DNA from: Spirochaetota bacterium
GTDB taxonomy: Bacteria > Spirochaetota > B62-G9 > DRHN01
Length of the DNA: 64,000 bases
Direction of reading: 5' to 3'
Assembly (NCBI GenBank): GCA_016934265.1
Contig: JAFGTF010000041.1
Location: 27,682-91,681 of the forward strand
Position numbers and translations under genes: made by a program
In this document: positions 34,563-43,124 of the stretch, piece after piece
How the letters are laid out: each line of letters begins with the position of its first letter
Position numbering within the stretch: position 1 is the stretch's first letter
Notes under the pieces: model-generated
What the model was told of the DNA's origin: nothing
Database searches by the model: none
Seen by the model: only the letters and a program-made list of their open reading frames with translations

Positions 34563-36497
34563 TCAGCTGATGTACTTTGAGTTGTCCTTGTCGTACCCGT
34601 TGTAGCCGTCGTAGTTGTAGTTTTTCACGACCCTGCCGAGCGCCTCCCTGATCCGGACAGGTCCGTAGGTAATAAACCGCGGCAGATCTTCCTTCAGAAA
34701 CCTATTGATCGCCTCTTTGTCGTACACCGCCCGGTCGGTCTTGAGAGTATAGATCTTTTCGTTGGCCGTCTTTTTTAGCGATTCCTTTTCGTAGTACAGC
34801 TCCTCAAACAGCTTCTCTCCCGGCCTCAAGCCCGTGTATACGATCTTGATCTCTTTTCCCGGCTCGTAGCCGTAGAAACGGACGAGGTTATTCGCGATAT
34901 CCTCCACCCTGTACTGCGTACCCATCTCGAGCACGAGAATATCGCCCCCCTGCGAGTAGGCGGCTGCGTTGATCACGAGAACGGACGCCTCGGGAATCGT
35001 CATGAAGAACCGCCTGATATCCGGATGCGTCACCGTAATCGGCCCTCCCCGCTCGATCTGCTCCTTGAACAGCGGTATCACCGATCCGCGGCTCCCGATG
35101 ACGTTCCCGAACCGGACGATGCTCGTGTTGACGCCCTTTTCCCTGAAATAGTAGAGGGAGAAAAGCTCCGCCACTCGTTTCGTCGCGCCCATCACGCTTA
35201 CCGGGTTCACCGCCTTGTCGGTGGAGATGAGCACGAACTTCTCCACCTCGTGCTCATTCGAGAGTTCGAGCAGGTTGATGGTGCCCACGATGTTGTTCTG
35301 GACCGCCTCCGCCTCGTTGAACTCCATGAGCGGGACGTGCTTGTGCGCTGCGGCGTGGAAAACCACGTCCGGCCGGTATTCGCCGAATATGGCCCGTATA
35401 AGCGAAGGGTCCTTTATATCCGCAATCTTGAACACGATGTCCGTCTCATAGTCGAGGTACGATCTGTACTCATGCAGGTTCTTTATGAGCTCGTAGATCG
35501 AATATTCCCCCCTGCCGACCGCGACGAGGCGTTTGATCCTGAACTTCAAGAGCTGGCGGCAGATCTCCGCTCCGATGCTGCCGCCTGCGCCGGTTATTAA
35601 AACCGTCTTGTTCGAGAAGGTCTTCTCTATCGCGCGGTCGTCGACCTTCACCTCTTCCCTCCCGATGAGGTCGTCGATACCGATCTCCCGGAGCGAGCCG
35701 ACGAGAGAGCGTTTGTCCAAGGCCTCGAGCAGCGACGGAAGCACCCTGATTCGAACGTTTTTTTCCTTCTTGAACTCAGTTCTGATCCGAAGCGCGACCC
35801 GGTTGATGCTCTCCGAGCCCGCCTGCGGCACCGTGATGATGACCTCGTCGATATCGTGCTTTTTGATCACATCCGTAATTTCATCGGTCACGGCTAAGAC
35901 CGTCTTTCCTCCGAGGATCTTTCCTTTTTTTTCCCTGTCATCGTCCAAGAAGCCGACCACGTTTTTCTCCATGCCGAGCTTCGCATATTCGGCGAGGATC
36001 GTCCTTCCGGTCTCGCCCGCGCCGACGAGCAGGATGTGCCTCGATGAGCCGCGGTTAAAAACCGCCTTTTCCGATTTCCCGTTCTCGCCGTTTCGCCGCT
36101 TCGAGAAGTAGTCGCGTATGAGAACGCGGTAGAAGATCGTCGCGGCGAGCGTGAAAAAGAAATACATGATATACACGAGCCGCGAGTATTCGAGATGAAA
36201 GAACAGTACCACCAAGACGAAGATCAAAAACCCGAAGAAGTTCGCCGCTCCCAGCTTGTACACGTCACGGATGTTCGAATACTGCCACATCGTCCGGTAC
36301 GTCTGAAAACCGTAGAACGAGAAGATATAGGCGCCGGAGAGGAGGATGAAGTATCCCGCCGAAACAAGCGGTGTCTCACTGCCGAGGTCGGGATAAAACC
36401 GCAGCACGTACGCGAGCGCATACGCGAGGTTGATGATAAAGAGGTCCAAAAGCAAATACGGCGCGTTGCGCTTAGTGATCCTGTAGATGTATTTCAC
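34563..36497 (-). CDS. Nucleoside-diphosphate-sugar 4,6-dehydratase, membrane-anchored (CapD/PglF family)
   Basis: 644-residue protein: four N-terminal membrane helices (about 1-125), a first Rossmann region (ILLVGAGETGRTIL), then the SDR dehydratase with VLITGAGGSIGAEICRQL (about 290) and the catalytic STDKAVNPVSVMGATKRVAE. PglF-type members convert UDP-GlcNAc to the 4-keto-6-deoxy sugar. I chose the GTG at 36497: it overlaps the upstream stop as GTGA and has GGAG nine nt before it; the longer frame from 36578 would run deep into the sugar transferase gene. Confidence 0.92.
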   Translation of the reverse strand: MKYIYRITKRNAPYLLLDLFIINLAYALAYVLRFYPDLGSETPLVSAGYFILLSGAYIFSFYGFQTYRTMWQYSNIRDVYKLGAANFFGFLIFVLVVLFFHLEYSRLVYIMYFFFTLAATIFYRVLIRDYFSKRRNGENGKSEKAVFNRGSSRHILLVGAGETGRTILAEYAKLGMEKNVVGFLDDDREKKGKILGGKTVLAVTDEITDVIKKHDIDEVIITVPQAGSESINRVALRIRTEFKKEKNVRIRVLPSLLEALDKRSLVGSLREIGIDDLIGREEVKVDDRAIEKTFSNKTVLITGAGGSIGAEICRQLLKFRIKRLVAVGRGEYSIYELIKNLHEYRSYLDYETDIVFKIADIKDPSLIRAIFGEYRPDVVFHAAAHKHVPLMEFNEAEAVQNNIVGTINLLELSNEHEVEKFVLISTDKAVNPVSVMGATKRVAELFSLYYFREKGVNTSIVRFGNVIGSRGSVIPLFKEQIERGGPITVTHPDIRRFFMTIPEASVLVINAAAYSQGGDILVLEMGTQYRVEDIANNLVRFYGYEPGKEIKIVYTGLRPGEKLFEELYYEKESLKKTANEKIYTLKTDRAVYDKEAINRFLKEDLPRFITYGPVRIREALGRVVKNYNYDGYNGYDKDNSKYIS

Positions 36498-37135
36498 CTG
36501 TCGCCGCTCCTCAGGCCGTCGCGGTACGGCGCGAAGACCGAGCACACCGTCCGCACGATTATACCGAGGTCCCGCCAAACCGTCCTGTTTTCGATGTACC
36601 GCCTGTAGTACTCCATCTTCTGCGGGAGGATTTGCTCTATATAGCAGTTTTCTATGTCTTCCGACGTGTTCAGCAGCTCGCCCTCGTTTCGAAACCGGAG
36701 GGACGCGTAATCCGTGATCCCCGGTTTCACCTTCAGTATCGTCTCGTACTCGCGCTTGAAACGCTCGACGTAGCGCGGCACCTCGGGTCTCGGTCCGACG
36801 AGACTCATCTCCCCTTTCAGGACATTGAAAAGCTGCGGGAGCTCGTCGAGCTTGTACTTTCTCAAGAAGCGGCCGGTACGCGTTATCCGCGTGTCCTGGC
36901 TTTTACTGAGCCCGGGGCCCAATTCTTGGGCGTTTTTCACCATGGTCCTGAACTTGTATATCAGAAACGGCCTGCCGTTCTTTCCGACCCGCTCCTGCCT
37001 GAAAAAGACCGGCCTCCCCGAGTCGCACCAGACGACGAGCGTTATCACCGCAAACAGGAGCGACAGCACAAAAACCCCCACCCCGGATAAGAAAAGGTCC
37101 ATACATCGTTTCAGAAACGTGTACATCAGCCGCAC
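36494..37135 (-). CDS. Initiating sugar-phosphate transferase (bacterial sugar transferase family)
   Basis: 213-residue polyprenyl-phosphate sugar-1-phosphate transferase of the monotopic WcaJ/PglC family that starts the glycan on the lipid carrier. Seen: an N-terminal membrane hairpin (FLSGVGVFVLSLLFAVITL), GRPVFFRQERVGKNGRPF, YKFRTM, LRKYKLDELPQLFNVLKGEMSLVGPRPE (parts LDELPQLFNV and MSLVGPRPE) with the catalytic Asp-Glu pair, and KPGITDYASLRFRNE. Short, without the CoA-binding-like first domain, so like PglC. The following CapD/PglF gene overlaps by 4 nt, which suggests the carrier sugar is a di-N-acetyl or 6-deoxy amino sugar. Confidence 0.94.
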   Translation of the reverse strand: MRLMYTFLKRCMDLFLSGVGVFVLSLLFAVITLVVWCDSGRPVFFRQERVGKNGRPFLIYKFRTMVKNAQELGPGLSKSQDTRITRTGRFLRKYKLDELPQLFNVLKGEMSLVGPRPEVPRYVERFKREYETILKVKPGITDYASLRFRNEGELLNTSEDIENCYIEQILPQKMEYYRRYIENRTVWRDLGIIVRTVCSVFAPYRDGLRSGDR

Positions 37136-37180
37136 GCTACCGTTGGATTGTACCTATCAATATATCAGCATTTTCAGTCT

Positions 37181-38221
37181 TTAACGAGATAATCCTAACT
37201 TCTTCGGATCGGTTTTTCTCTTTTTCTGAAACAGGGTGAAAGTCAAAAGCCCCCGGAGATACCCCGTCCCGTACCCGAGATGGACCGTCCCGAAGCAGTA
37301 AAAGAGCGGAAAGAAAAGCCTTATCCCGTGACGCAGCGCGAGGCGAAACGAGAAACACGCGTTCGCTATGCAGTAGAGTCCGAGCACCCCGCATGCGGCG
37401 TAGAAAAACGGTGGCCACACCAAACCGAGGGCTGCCAGCGCTAGGGGTGAGAGCACGAAAAAAGGCGGGGCGAACTGCCTGACGCTCGACGGCGCTCCCG
37501 CCTTCACCGCGACCAGCGGCTTGAAGAAGCCGTACTGGTGGTACATACGAAAAAGATGCATAAGCCGGTCTCGCGAATAATATATTATCTTTATTTCGGG
37601 AACGAGAAATATCCTCCCGCCGTGACGTTTCAGCCGCAGATTGAATTCGTCGTCCTGATTCCGTATGAGGTCCTCGTCGAAGAGCCCGATTCTGTCGAAA
37701 ATTTCCCGCTTGTAGCAGCCGAACGGAACCGTATCGACCTCCCGCGGTTTGTCCGTTCCGATACGAAAATAGGAGTTACCGACCCCGAACGGGTGCGAGA
37801 GCGCAAGCGCGGCCGCCCGTGCGACCGGCGTGTCCCTAAACGGTCTGGTGATTCCCACACCGCCGACATTGTCCGCACCGAGCTCTCTATGCCAGAAGAG
37901 AAGCCTCGATATATAGTCCGGCGGGTATGTCGAATGGGTATCCATCCTGACGATGTACTCCCCGCGGGCGAGCCGAATGCCCCTGTTCAGGGCGTGGGGG
38001 ACGACCAGCTCCGGGTTGTCGACGAGCCGTATGTACCCGTGCGCTCCGGCAAACCGCCGTATCACCTCCCTGGTGCCGTCCTCGCTCATCCCGTCCACTA
38101 CAAAGACCTCGGTGTGCTCCTTCGGATAGTCCTGGGAGACGATGTTCTCGAGAAGCATTTCAATGAAGTCTTTTTCGTTCCTGCACGGTATGATCACCGA
38201 TACTTTCGGATTTTTACCCAC
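37181..38221 (-). CDS. Family 2 glycosyltransferase with C-terminal membrane segments
   Basis: 346 residues. GT-A fold: VSVIIPCRNEKDFIEMLL, VDGMSEDGT, MDTHSTYPPDYI (DxD-like MDT), FIEDLIRNQDDEFNLRL-like EDxEF region (LIRNQDDEFNLRLKRHG). Two or three hydrophobic segments close the protein, as in membrane GT2 enzymes acting on lipid-linked sugars. Start: GTG at 38221 with GGAGGGG eight nt upstream and four nt after the preceding stop; an upstream frame to 38317 lacks support. Donor sugar unknown. Confidence 0.9.
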   Translation of the reverse strand: MGKNPKVSVIIPCRNEKDFIEMLLENIVSQDYPKEHTEVFVVDGMSEDGTREVIRRFAGAHGYIRLVDNPELVVPHALNRGIRLARGEYIVRMDTHSTYPPDYISRLLFWHRELGADNVGGVGITRPFRDTPVARAAALALSHPFGVGNSYFRIGTDKPREVDTVPFGCYKREIFDRIGLFDEDLIRNQDDEFNLRLKRHGGRIFLVPEIKIIYYSRDRLMHLFRMYHQYGFFKPLVAVKAGAPSSVRQFAPPFFVLSPLALAALGLVWPPFFYAACGVLGLYCIANACFSFRLALRHGIRLFFPLFYCFGTVHLGYGTGYLRGLLTFTLFQKKRKTDPKKLGLSR

Positions 38222-38225
38222 CCGG

Positions 38226-39500
38226 TTATCCCCTCCGTTCATTCCCGCCGCCGTTCCCCGGCACCGCGGTTTCCATGTACCTGCTCGTGAGTGCGAGTAT
38301 GAGAAAGTATATTTCATGTATGAGCGCGGAGAGTGATAGAAATATAAGCATGATCGAAATGAAAGAGAGGAGCAGGTACCGGACCGATTCGTCCTTTTTG
38401 TACAGCCTCACGATACCGCGCAATGCGGAAAAGTTGAACCAGGCGAAGAGAACGAACCCGACCGTCCCTCCCTCGACGAGGGCCTGAAGCCACGTATTAT
38501 GAATGTTCATGATCTTGAACAGCTCTTGGCTGAAATGGCGGAAGTTGAACAGACCGATGCCGAATAGCGGCCGCTCTTTGAACACGGTCAGTGCATAGCG
38601 CCACACCATGTATCTGTAGCTCCCCGTCCTCAGCGATTCCAGGCGGTATGCGAAAAATCTCGTGTCCCTGAGAACAGCGAAGTATACCGCTATGAAGGCG
38701 GCAACCGCGGCGGAAAAGAGAAGAAGTATCTTTCTCCTTGTCGGCCCGTCTTTTTCTAATAATAGGTTAATCATGAACGTAATGAAAACCGCCCCGATCC
38801 CGCCTATCGAGACGGTCAGCAGTATCGCGACGCCGGCACATAAAAGCCCGACCGTGTTCCATCTCTTCCTTAAATTCGACAGGTAGTAAAAGAAGAAGAG
38901 CGAATCGAATATCACGAAATAGTTCGCGTCGTATACGAGGCCGGAAAGCCTCGGAATACCCGCGATTACCATAAGGCCGGTGTGAGTATAGCTCGTCGTC
39001 CTCGGGACCTCCGACGCCCACGAGACGAATCCGATTGCATACATCAACAGGGAAACGGCATTGAATACCAGTCCCGATACGGCGATAGCGCTCTCCAGAG
39101 ATACCGCCGTATTCCTCTGGAGAACCGCCCTCGCAACGAAGAAGGCGTACAGCATAATAAGGGTTCCGACGATGAGCTTGAAGCTCGTTCCCTTGTGCTC
39201 GGCCACGATAATGGTCGACATGAAGTACACGTAGAAGATCAGCATGAACGGCTCATAGCCCAAGATACGAAACCGCCGGATACCGATAATGAAAAGAGGC
39301 GTGCACAAGAGAGTGAGAATCATGAACGGCTTCACATGGAAATCGAATGAAAGCGGCAGCAGCGGATGCAAGTCGATAAACAACTTAAAAGAAAGAACCT
39401 GCGGGAAAAAAGAAAAAAGGAAAAAAAACAGGAGAAGAAAACCCGTGATGCCGCCTCGCTGCGCCTTCCCGTCCCTTTCCACGGTCATTGTCCCCCTCAT
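38226..39500 (-). CDS. O-antigen polymerase/ligase-like membrane protein
   Basis: 424-residue polytopic protein, the second Wzy/WaaL-like gene here. Around eleven membrane segments; a late periplasmic loop carries LFGIGLFNFRHFSQELF and IHNTWLQALVEGGTVGFV, the GxGxxxF...HNxxLxxLxExG pattern. The ATG overlaps the upstream stop (ATGA). Its position among glycosyltransferases suggests it is the repeat-unit polymerase, but which of the two proteins ligates cannot be decided from sequence. Confidence 0.83.
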   Translation of the reverse strand: MRGTMTVERDGKAQRGGITGFLLLFFFLFSFFPQVLSFKLFIDLHPLLPLSFDFHVKPFMILTLLCTPLFIIGIRRFRILGYEPFMLIFYVYFMSTIIVAEHKGTSFKLIVGTLIMLYAFFVARAVLQRNTAVSLESAIAVSGLVFNAVSLLMYAIGFVSWASEVPRTTSYTHTGLMVIAGIPRLSGLVYDANYFVIFDSLFFFYYLSNLRKRWNTVGLLCAGVAILLTVSIGGIGAVFITFMINLLLEKDGPTRRKILLLFSAAVAAFIAVYFAVLRDTRFFAYRLESLRTGSYRYMVWRYALTVFKERPLFGIGLFNFRHFSQELFKIMNIHNTWLQALVEGGTVGFVLFAWFNFSALRGIVRLYKKDESVRYLLLSFISIMLIFLSLSALIHEIYFLILALTSRYMETAVPGNGGGNERRG

Positions 39501-40318
39501 CCTATCAGTTTCCCGTCCCAGACGGGCTCACGCATAATAAATATCCGACCGATCCTGCTAAGCGCCTTTTTCGGGTGCTGCAGCGCCCGGACGAGCTTCC
39601 CCTTCGGCATAAGCCCGAAGTCTCTCATTATCCGCCTGTACGCCTGCTTCCGCTTGTCGTTCTGGGAGTAGGCGGACCAGGAGTGGTAGAGATGGAGGAA
39701 CCCCTTTACCCTCATAAAACGGATGTCCGCGCCCGCACAATGCGCCTTAAGGAGCAGCGATGTATCGGCGAGGTAATGATCCGGGTTTATCTCTCCCAGC
39801 CGCGCCAGCGAAGAGGTCCTGATGATCATCCCTATTCCGCATAATCCGATGATGCTCTCCACGCTGTTCACCGCGGTCTTTTCGTCGAACCACTGGTAGT
39901 TTATCGTCCTCCCTTTCCCGCCCGAGGCGCCGACTACCGCACGCTCGCCGCCGGTGATGAGGATGTCGATATCCGGATGTTCCCTCATGGCCGCGTACGC
40001 GAGTTCCAGCTCGTCTGGATAGAAAATGTCGTCGTCCGTTATTATTTTTATAAATGACCCGCGTGCTTTCTTGAACCCCTTGTTCAGGGCGTCGGATTCG
40101 CTTCTATCCGGCTCGTGCACGAGGAGGTCGATGAGCGTTCCCTCCTGTTGCTTCAGGACCTCGTAGGTTCCGTCCGTCGAGTCGCCGTCGATCACTACCA
40201 GCTCGTCGTCTTTGCCTTTCAACGTTCGCCAGTGCGAGACCGCCTTCCGTACCGCTTCCACGCGGTCCTTGGTGACCGCTAAAAGCGATATCCGAACCCC
40301 GTTCCCTCCTTTTTCCAC
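39497..40318 (-). CDS. Family 2 glycosyltransferase
   Basis: 273-residue soluble GT-A enzyme: RISLLAVTKDRVEAV, LVVIDGDSTDGTYEVL, NKGFKKARGSFIKIITDDDIF (DDD metal motif at the end), then an acceptor half with YHSWSAYSQNDKRKQAYRRI. Start is uncertain: the GTG at 40318 has GAGG eleven nt upstream, yet AAGGAGG lies inside the first codons and would serve a start near residue 8, where no usual start codon exists. Overlaps the polymerase gene by 4 nt. Confidence 0.88.
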   Translation of the reverse strand: MEKGGNGVRISLLAVTKDRVEAVRKAVSHWRTLKGKDDELVVIDGDSTDGTYEVLKQQEGTLIDLLVHEPDRSESDALNKGFKKARGSFIKIITDDDIFYPDELELAYAAMREHPDIDILITGGERAVVGASGGKGRTINYQWFDEKTAVNSVESIIGLCGIGMIIRTSSLARLGEINPDHYLADTSLLLKAHCAGADIRFMRVKGFLHLYHSWSAYSQNDKRKQAYRRIMRDFGLMPKGKLVRALQHPKKALSRIGRIFIMREPVWDGKLIG

Positions 40319-40331
40319 GGTTTCGTAATCC

Positions 40332-41258
40332 TCATACGTTGGAATATTTCTTCTCCACCTTGACGGCCTCCAAGGCCCGCTTCAGCTCTTCTATGCCCTC
40401 CTCCACCGATATGGTGGTCTCGTAACCGAGCTTCTTGATCTTATCGTAGCTCACCACGTAGTCCCGTTTATCGGTGTCCTCGCCGACGCTCGCGTAGTGT
40501 ACGTAGCAGTCAATACGCTCCCGTATCAGGTTGCAGATCTGCTCCTTGCTGTAGTTCATGGAATCGGAACCCACGTTGTACACCTCGCCTTTCATCGCCC
40601 GGGAGTTTTCAAGGGCGAAGACGAAGGCGCGCGCCATGTCGTGGACGTGAATGAAGGTACGCATGAAGTGCTTTTCGTACACCACGAGATACCCCTCGGT
40701 GAGCGCCCTGTACACGAAATCGTTGATGAGCAGATCGAGCCTGAGGCGATATGACACGCCGAACGCAGTCGCGAACCGGTAGGCGACTGTGGGGCGGTTT
40801 TCGAGCAGCATATGCTCCGCAAGGGTCTTGGTCTGTCCGTAGAGGCTCAACGGTTTGAGCGGCGTCTCTTCGGTACATACGTCGTCCACCCTGCCGTAGT
40901 TGCTCCCTGTCGACGCGTAGATGACGAGCTGATCTTTCGAGACGGCGTTTATCAAATGTTTCGTGCCGTCGACGTTCACCTCTTTCGCCAGCTTCGGCTC
41001 CTTCCTGCACGCCGGGTAGCCGACGATCGCGGCGAGATGCACCACGGCGTCGCATCCTTTCACCGCGTCCTTAACCGCGTCGGGGTCCACCACGTCCCCC
41101 CGAATAAATGAGAACCGTTTATTCCGAAAAAAGGACAGAAGCTGGTCTCCTCCGTACATCAGGCTGTCGAAAACGCAGACATCGTGGCCCTTTTCGAGCA
41201 GCAGCGAGGTCAGGGCCGTACCCACGAACCCCGCGCCACCGGTGATGAGGATCTTCAT
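40332..41258 (-). CDS. NAD-dependent sugar-nucleotide epimerase/dehydratase
   Basis: 308-residue extended SDR. Seen: ILITGGAGFVGTALTSLL, VVHLAAIVGYPACRKEP, IYASTGSNYG, LYGQTKTLAEHML with YxxxK, and RTFIHVHDMARAFV. This resembles the epimerase group found in capsule clusters, without enough to name a substrate. GGAGGG five nt before the ATG. One bp separates it from the upstream epimerase, so the two may act in sequence on one sugar nucleotide. Confidence 0.9.
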   Translation of the reverse strand: MKILITGGAGFVGTALTSLLLEKGHDVCVFDSLMYGGDQLLSFFRNKRFSFIRGDVVDPDAVKDAVKGCDAVVHLAAIVGYPACRKEPKLAKEVNVDGTKHLINAVSKDQLVIYASTGSNYGRVDDVCTEETPLKPLSLYGQTKTLAEHMLLENRPTVAYRFATAFGVSYRLRLDLLINDFVYRALTEGYLVVYEKHFMRTFIHVHDMARAFVFALENSRAMKGEVYNVGSDSMNYSKEQICNLIRERIDCYVHYASVGEDTDKRDYVVSYDKIKKLGYETTISVEEGIEELKRALEAVKVEKKYSNV

Positions 41259-41259
41259 G

Positions 41260-42186
41260 TCATCCCTCCAAAACGCCTCTGTAGTATGATATCGTTTCCC
41301 GTATTCCGTCCTCGAGCGGGGTGAAGCGGAAATCGCCGAACAGCTCCCTGAACCGGCTGTCGTCCAGTACCTTCTCGGGCGCGCCGTCCTGATAGGACGT
41401 ATCGTACACGAGATCGCCTTCGTATCCGGTAAGGCGCTTGATTATCACCGCGATCTCGCCTATCGAACTGCCGCTCGCCTGCGCGATGTTCACCGGGAGG
41501 GTCCGTTCTTGTTTTTCGTCCACCGCGATTGCAAACACCCTCGCGATATCCCTTACGAATATCCATTCCCGGACGGGTTTTCCCGTACCCCATATCACGA
41601 ACTGTGTATCCCCTTTTTTCTTCGCCTGAAGCATCCGTATGATCATGCCGTTCAGCGCATGGGTCCGGTTCGGGTCTTTCGAGTCCCCCGGTCCGTAGGC
41701 GTTCGGTATGAGGAAGTTCATGCTCCGTATCCCGTACTGCATCCTGTAGCAGTCGGAAACCACGCCGAGCATCCGCTTTATATTGCCGTACGACCAGACC
41801 GACGGGTGAACGGGCCCGTTCCACCACTCCTCCTCCCGCTGTATTCCCGATTCTCCCGGGTAGGAGCAGTTCGAAAGCGGGTTGATGATAAGCGGCGAAG
41901 GGCAGGCGCCGCACACCGCCTTGTACAGGGTGAGGGTCATCCTGAGGTTGTCGTTCACCACGTCGGCGGCGAACTCGCTCACATAGTGGAGGCTTCCGCC
42001 GTGAGCGGCGCAGTTTACGATCACGTCCGGGACTATCTCCCCTATTTTTTTTCGTACCGTTTCAGGCTCCGTTAGATCGAATCCGTTTCTCCGTGAGAGG
42101 GGAAATGTCTTGTGGCCTTTATCCGCAAGCTCACTTACCACCGAACTCCCCACGAAACCGAAGCCCCCGGTTACCGCGATTCTCAT
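41260..42186 (-). CDS. NAD-dependent epimerase/reductase (GDP-fucose-synthase-like)
   Basis: 308-residue SDR. Seen: MRIAVTGGFGFVGSSVVSEL, NCAAHGGS, PLSNCSYPG, YGNIKRMLGV (the usual Tyr-x3-Lys reads YGNIK), LIPNAYGPGDS and a conserved His/Arg region with GKPVREWIFVRDIARV. Fits the reductase/epimerase branch near GDP-L-fucose synthase. AGGAG precedes the ATG at 42186; a start 36 nt upstream would overlap the next gene. Confidence 0.88.
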   Translation of the reverse strand: MRIAVTGGFGFVGSSVVSELADKGHKTFPLSRRNGFDLTEPETVRKKIGEIVPDVIVNCAAHGGSLHYVSEFAADVVNDNLRMTLTLYKAVCGACPSPLIINPLSNCSYPGESGIQREEEWWNGPVHPSVWSYGNIKRMLGVVSDCYRMQYGIRSMNFLIPNAYGPGDSKDPNRTHALNGMIIRMLQAKKKGDTQFVIWGTGKPVREWIFVRDIARVFAIAVDEKQERTLPVNIAQASGSSIGEIAVIIKRLTGYEGDLVYDTSYQDGAPEKVLDDSRFRELFGDFRFTPLEDGIRETISYYRGVLEG

Positions 42187-42196
42187 ATGACCTCTC

Positions 42197-43123
42197 CTAG
42201 AATATCTCGGCGTCCGATTCAACGAAAAACCAGCTGTCGGGCGAACAGAGCCGGGCCGCTTCCTCCGTTTGCGCTCCCACGAGGAAGTGGCGGATCTGAT
42301 CCGACTCCCTGAAGCCCAACCCTCCCAGGACGCTCCGCGTCACGGACCCCGGCATCGCCCATGCGGTGACCTTCGACACCCCTTCCCTAAAAAGGTACGC
42401 GGCTGCACGTCCGAGCAGCCTTCGCACGGCAAAGCGGCCGCCTTCGGTACCGAACTCGACGATGTCCCCGAAGCGTTCACCGCAGACCGGGTCCGTGAAT
42501 ACCTTCACCACGGCAAACCCCTCGCCGCAGTCGACGACCGTATAGTCGTACTCAGGGTTGCGCGAAAACCGCCACACAAGCTCTCTATCGTCACGCAGGA
42601 AGAACGTGCGGTTTTCGAACGACTTGTCGTTATGCTCCCATCCGTACCCGTCCGCCCCGCAGATGTTCATTTTTTGTGAAACACCGTCATGCGGTCCTGA
42701 AGCGACAAGCGTATGAACGGTGCACACCGTTTTCCAGCCGAGGCTTTTTTCGAGCGCCGCTTTTCCCCGATCGTTTGTAAAGGAATAAAAAAGATCCGCG
42801 CCGTTCGAATACGCCCCCTGCGCTTCACGGGCAAGAAGGGAGAATATCCCCTTCCCCCTGTACTCCTCGTCCACGATGAGATCGACCGCCCCGCAAGCGG
42901 ACCGGCCGCCGCTCAGCCTCCTGTGCTTGATTCCGAAACAGCCGACCAGTCTTGTGCCGGCGTATGCCCCGAGCAGTGCGGCCCCTTCCGGGTCTTTAAA
43001 AAACTGCCATTCGAAATACGTGGAGGTCTTCTTCCTTGTGTAGGTGCGGTTCATCATTTCGACGAACGCACCGCCCCCGTCCGGACCGATCGGACGCACC
43101 GATATTCGTTCATGCGCCGCCAT
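42197..43123 (-). CDS. GNAT-family N-acetyltransferase
   Basis: 308 residues. The N-terminal half is a GNAT fold: LGAYAGTRLVGCFGIKHRRL, AVDLIVDEEYRGKGIFSLLARE (acetyl-CoA loop YRGKGI), FYSFTNDRGKAALEKSLGWK. The C-terminal half looks like a second, degenerate GNAT-like domain (RRLLGRAAAYLF; GLGFRESDQIRHFLVG). Probably acetylates an amino sugar made by the DegT enzyme just upstream. ATG at 43123 with GGGTGG, one bp after that gene's stop; an earlier in-frame start would overlap it. Confidence 0.85.
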   Translation of the reverse strand: MAAHERISVRPIGPDGGGAFVEMMNRTYTRKKTSTYFEWQFFKDPEGAALLGAYAGTRLVGCFGIKHRRLSGGRSACGAVDLIVDEEYRGKGIFSLLAREAQGAYSNGADLFYSFTNDRGKAALEKSLGWKTVCTVHTLVASGPHDGVSQKMNICGADGYGWEHNDKSFENRTFFLRDDRELVWRFSRNPEYDYTVVDCGEGFAVVKVFTDPVCGERFGDIVEFGTEGGRFAVRRLLGRAAAYLFREGVSKVTAWAMPGSVTRSVLGGLGFRESDQIRHFLVGAQTEEAARLCSPDSWFFVESDAEIF

Positions 43124-43124
43124 G

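Noticed and set aside
36498..36578. Longer N-terminus for the CapD/PglF-like protein
   Set aside because: It would lie within the sugar-transferase coding region; the GTG at 36497 has a ribosome site and the typical GTGA overlap.
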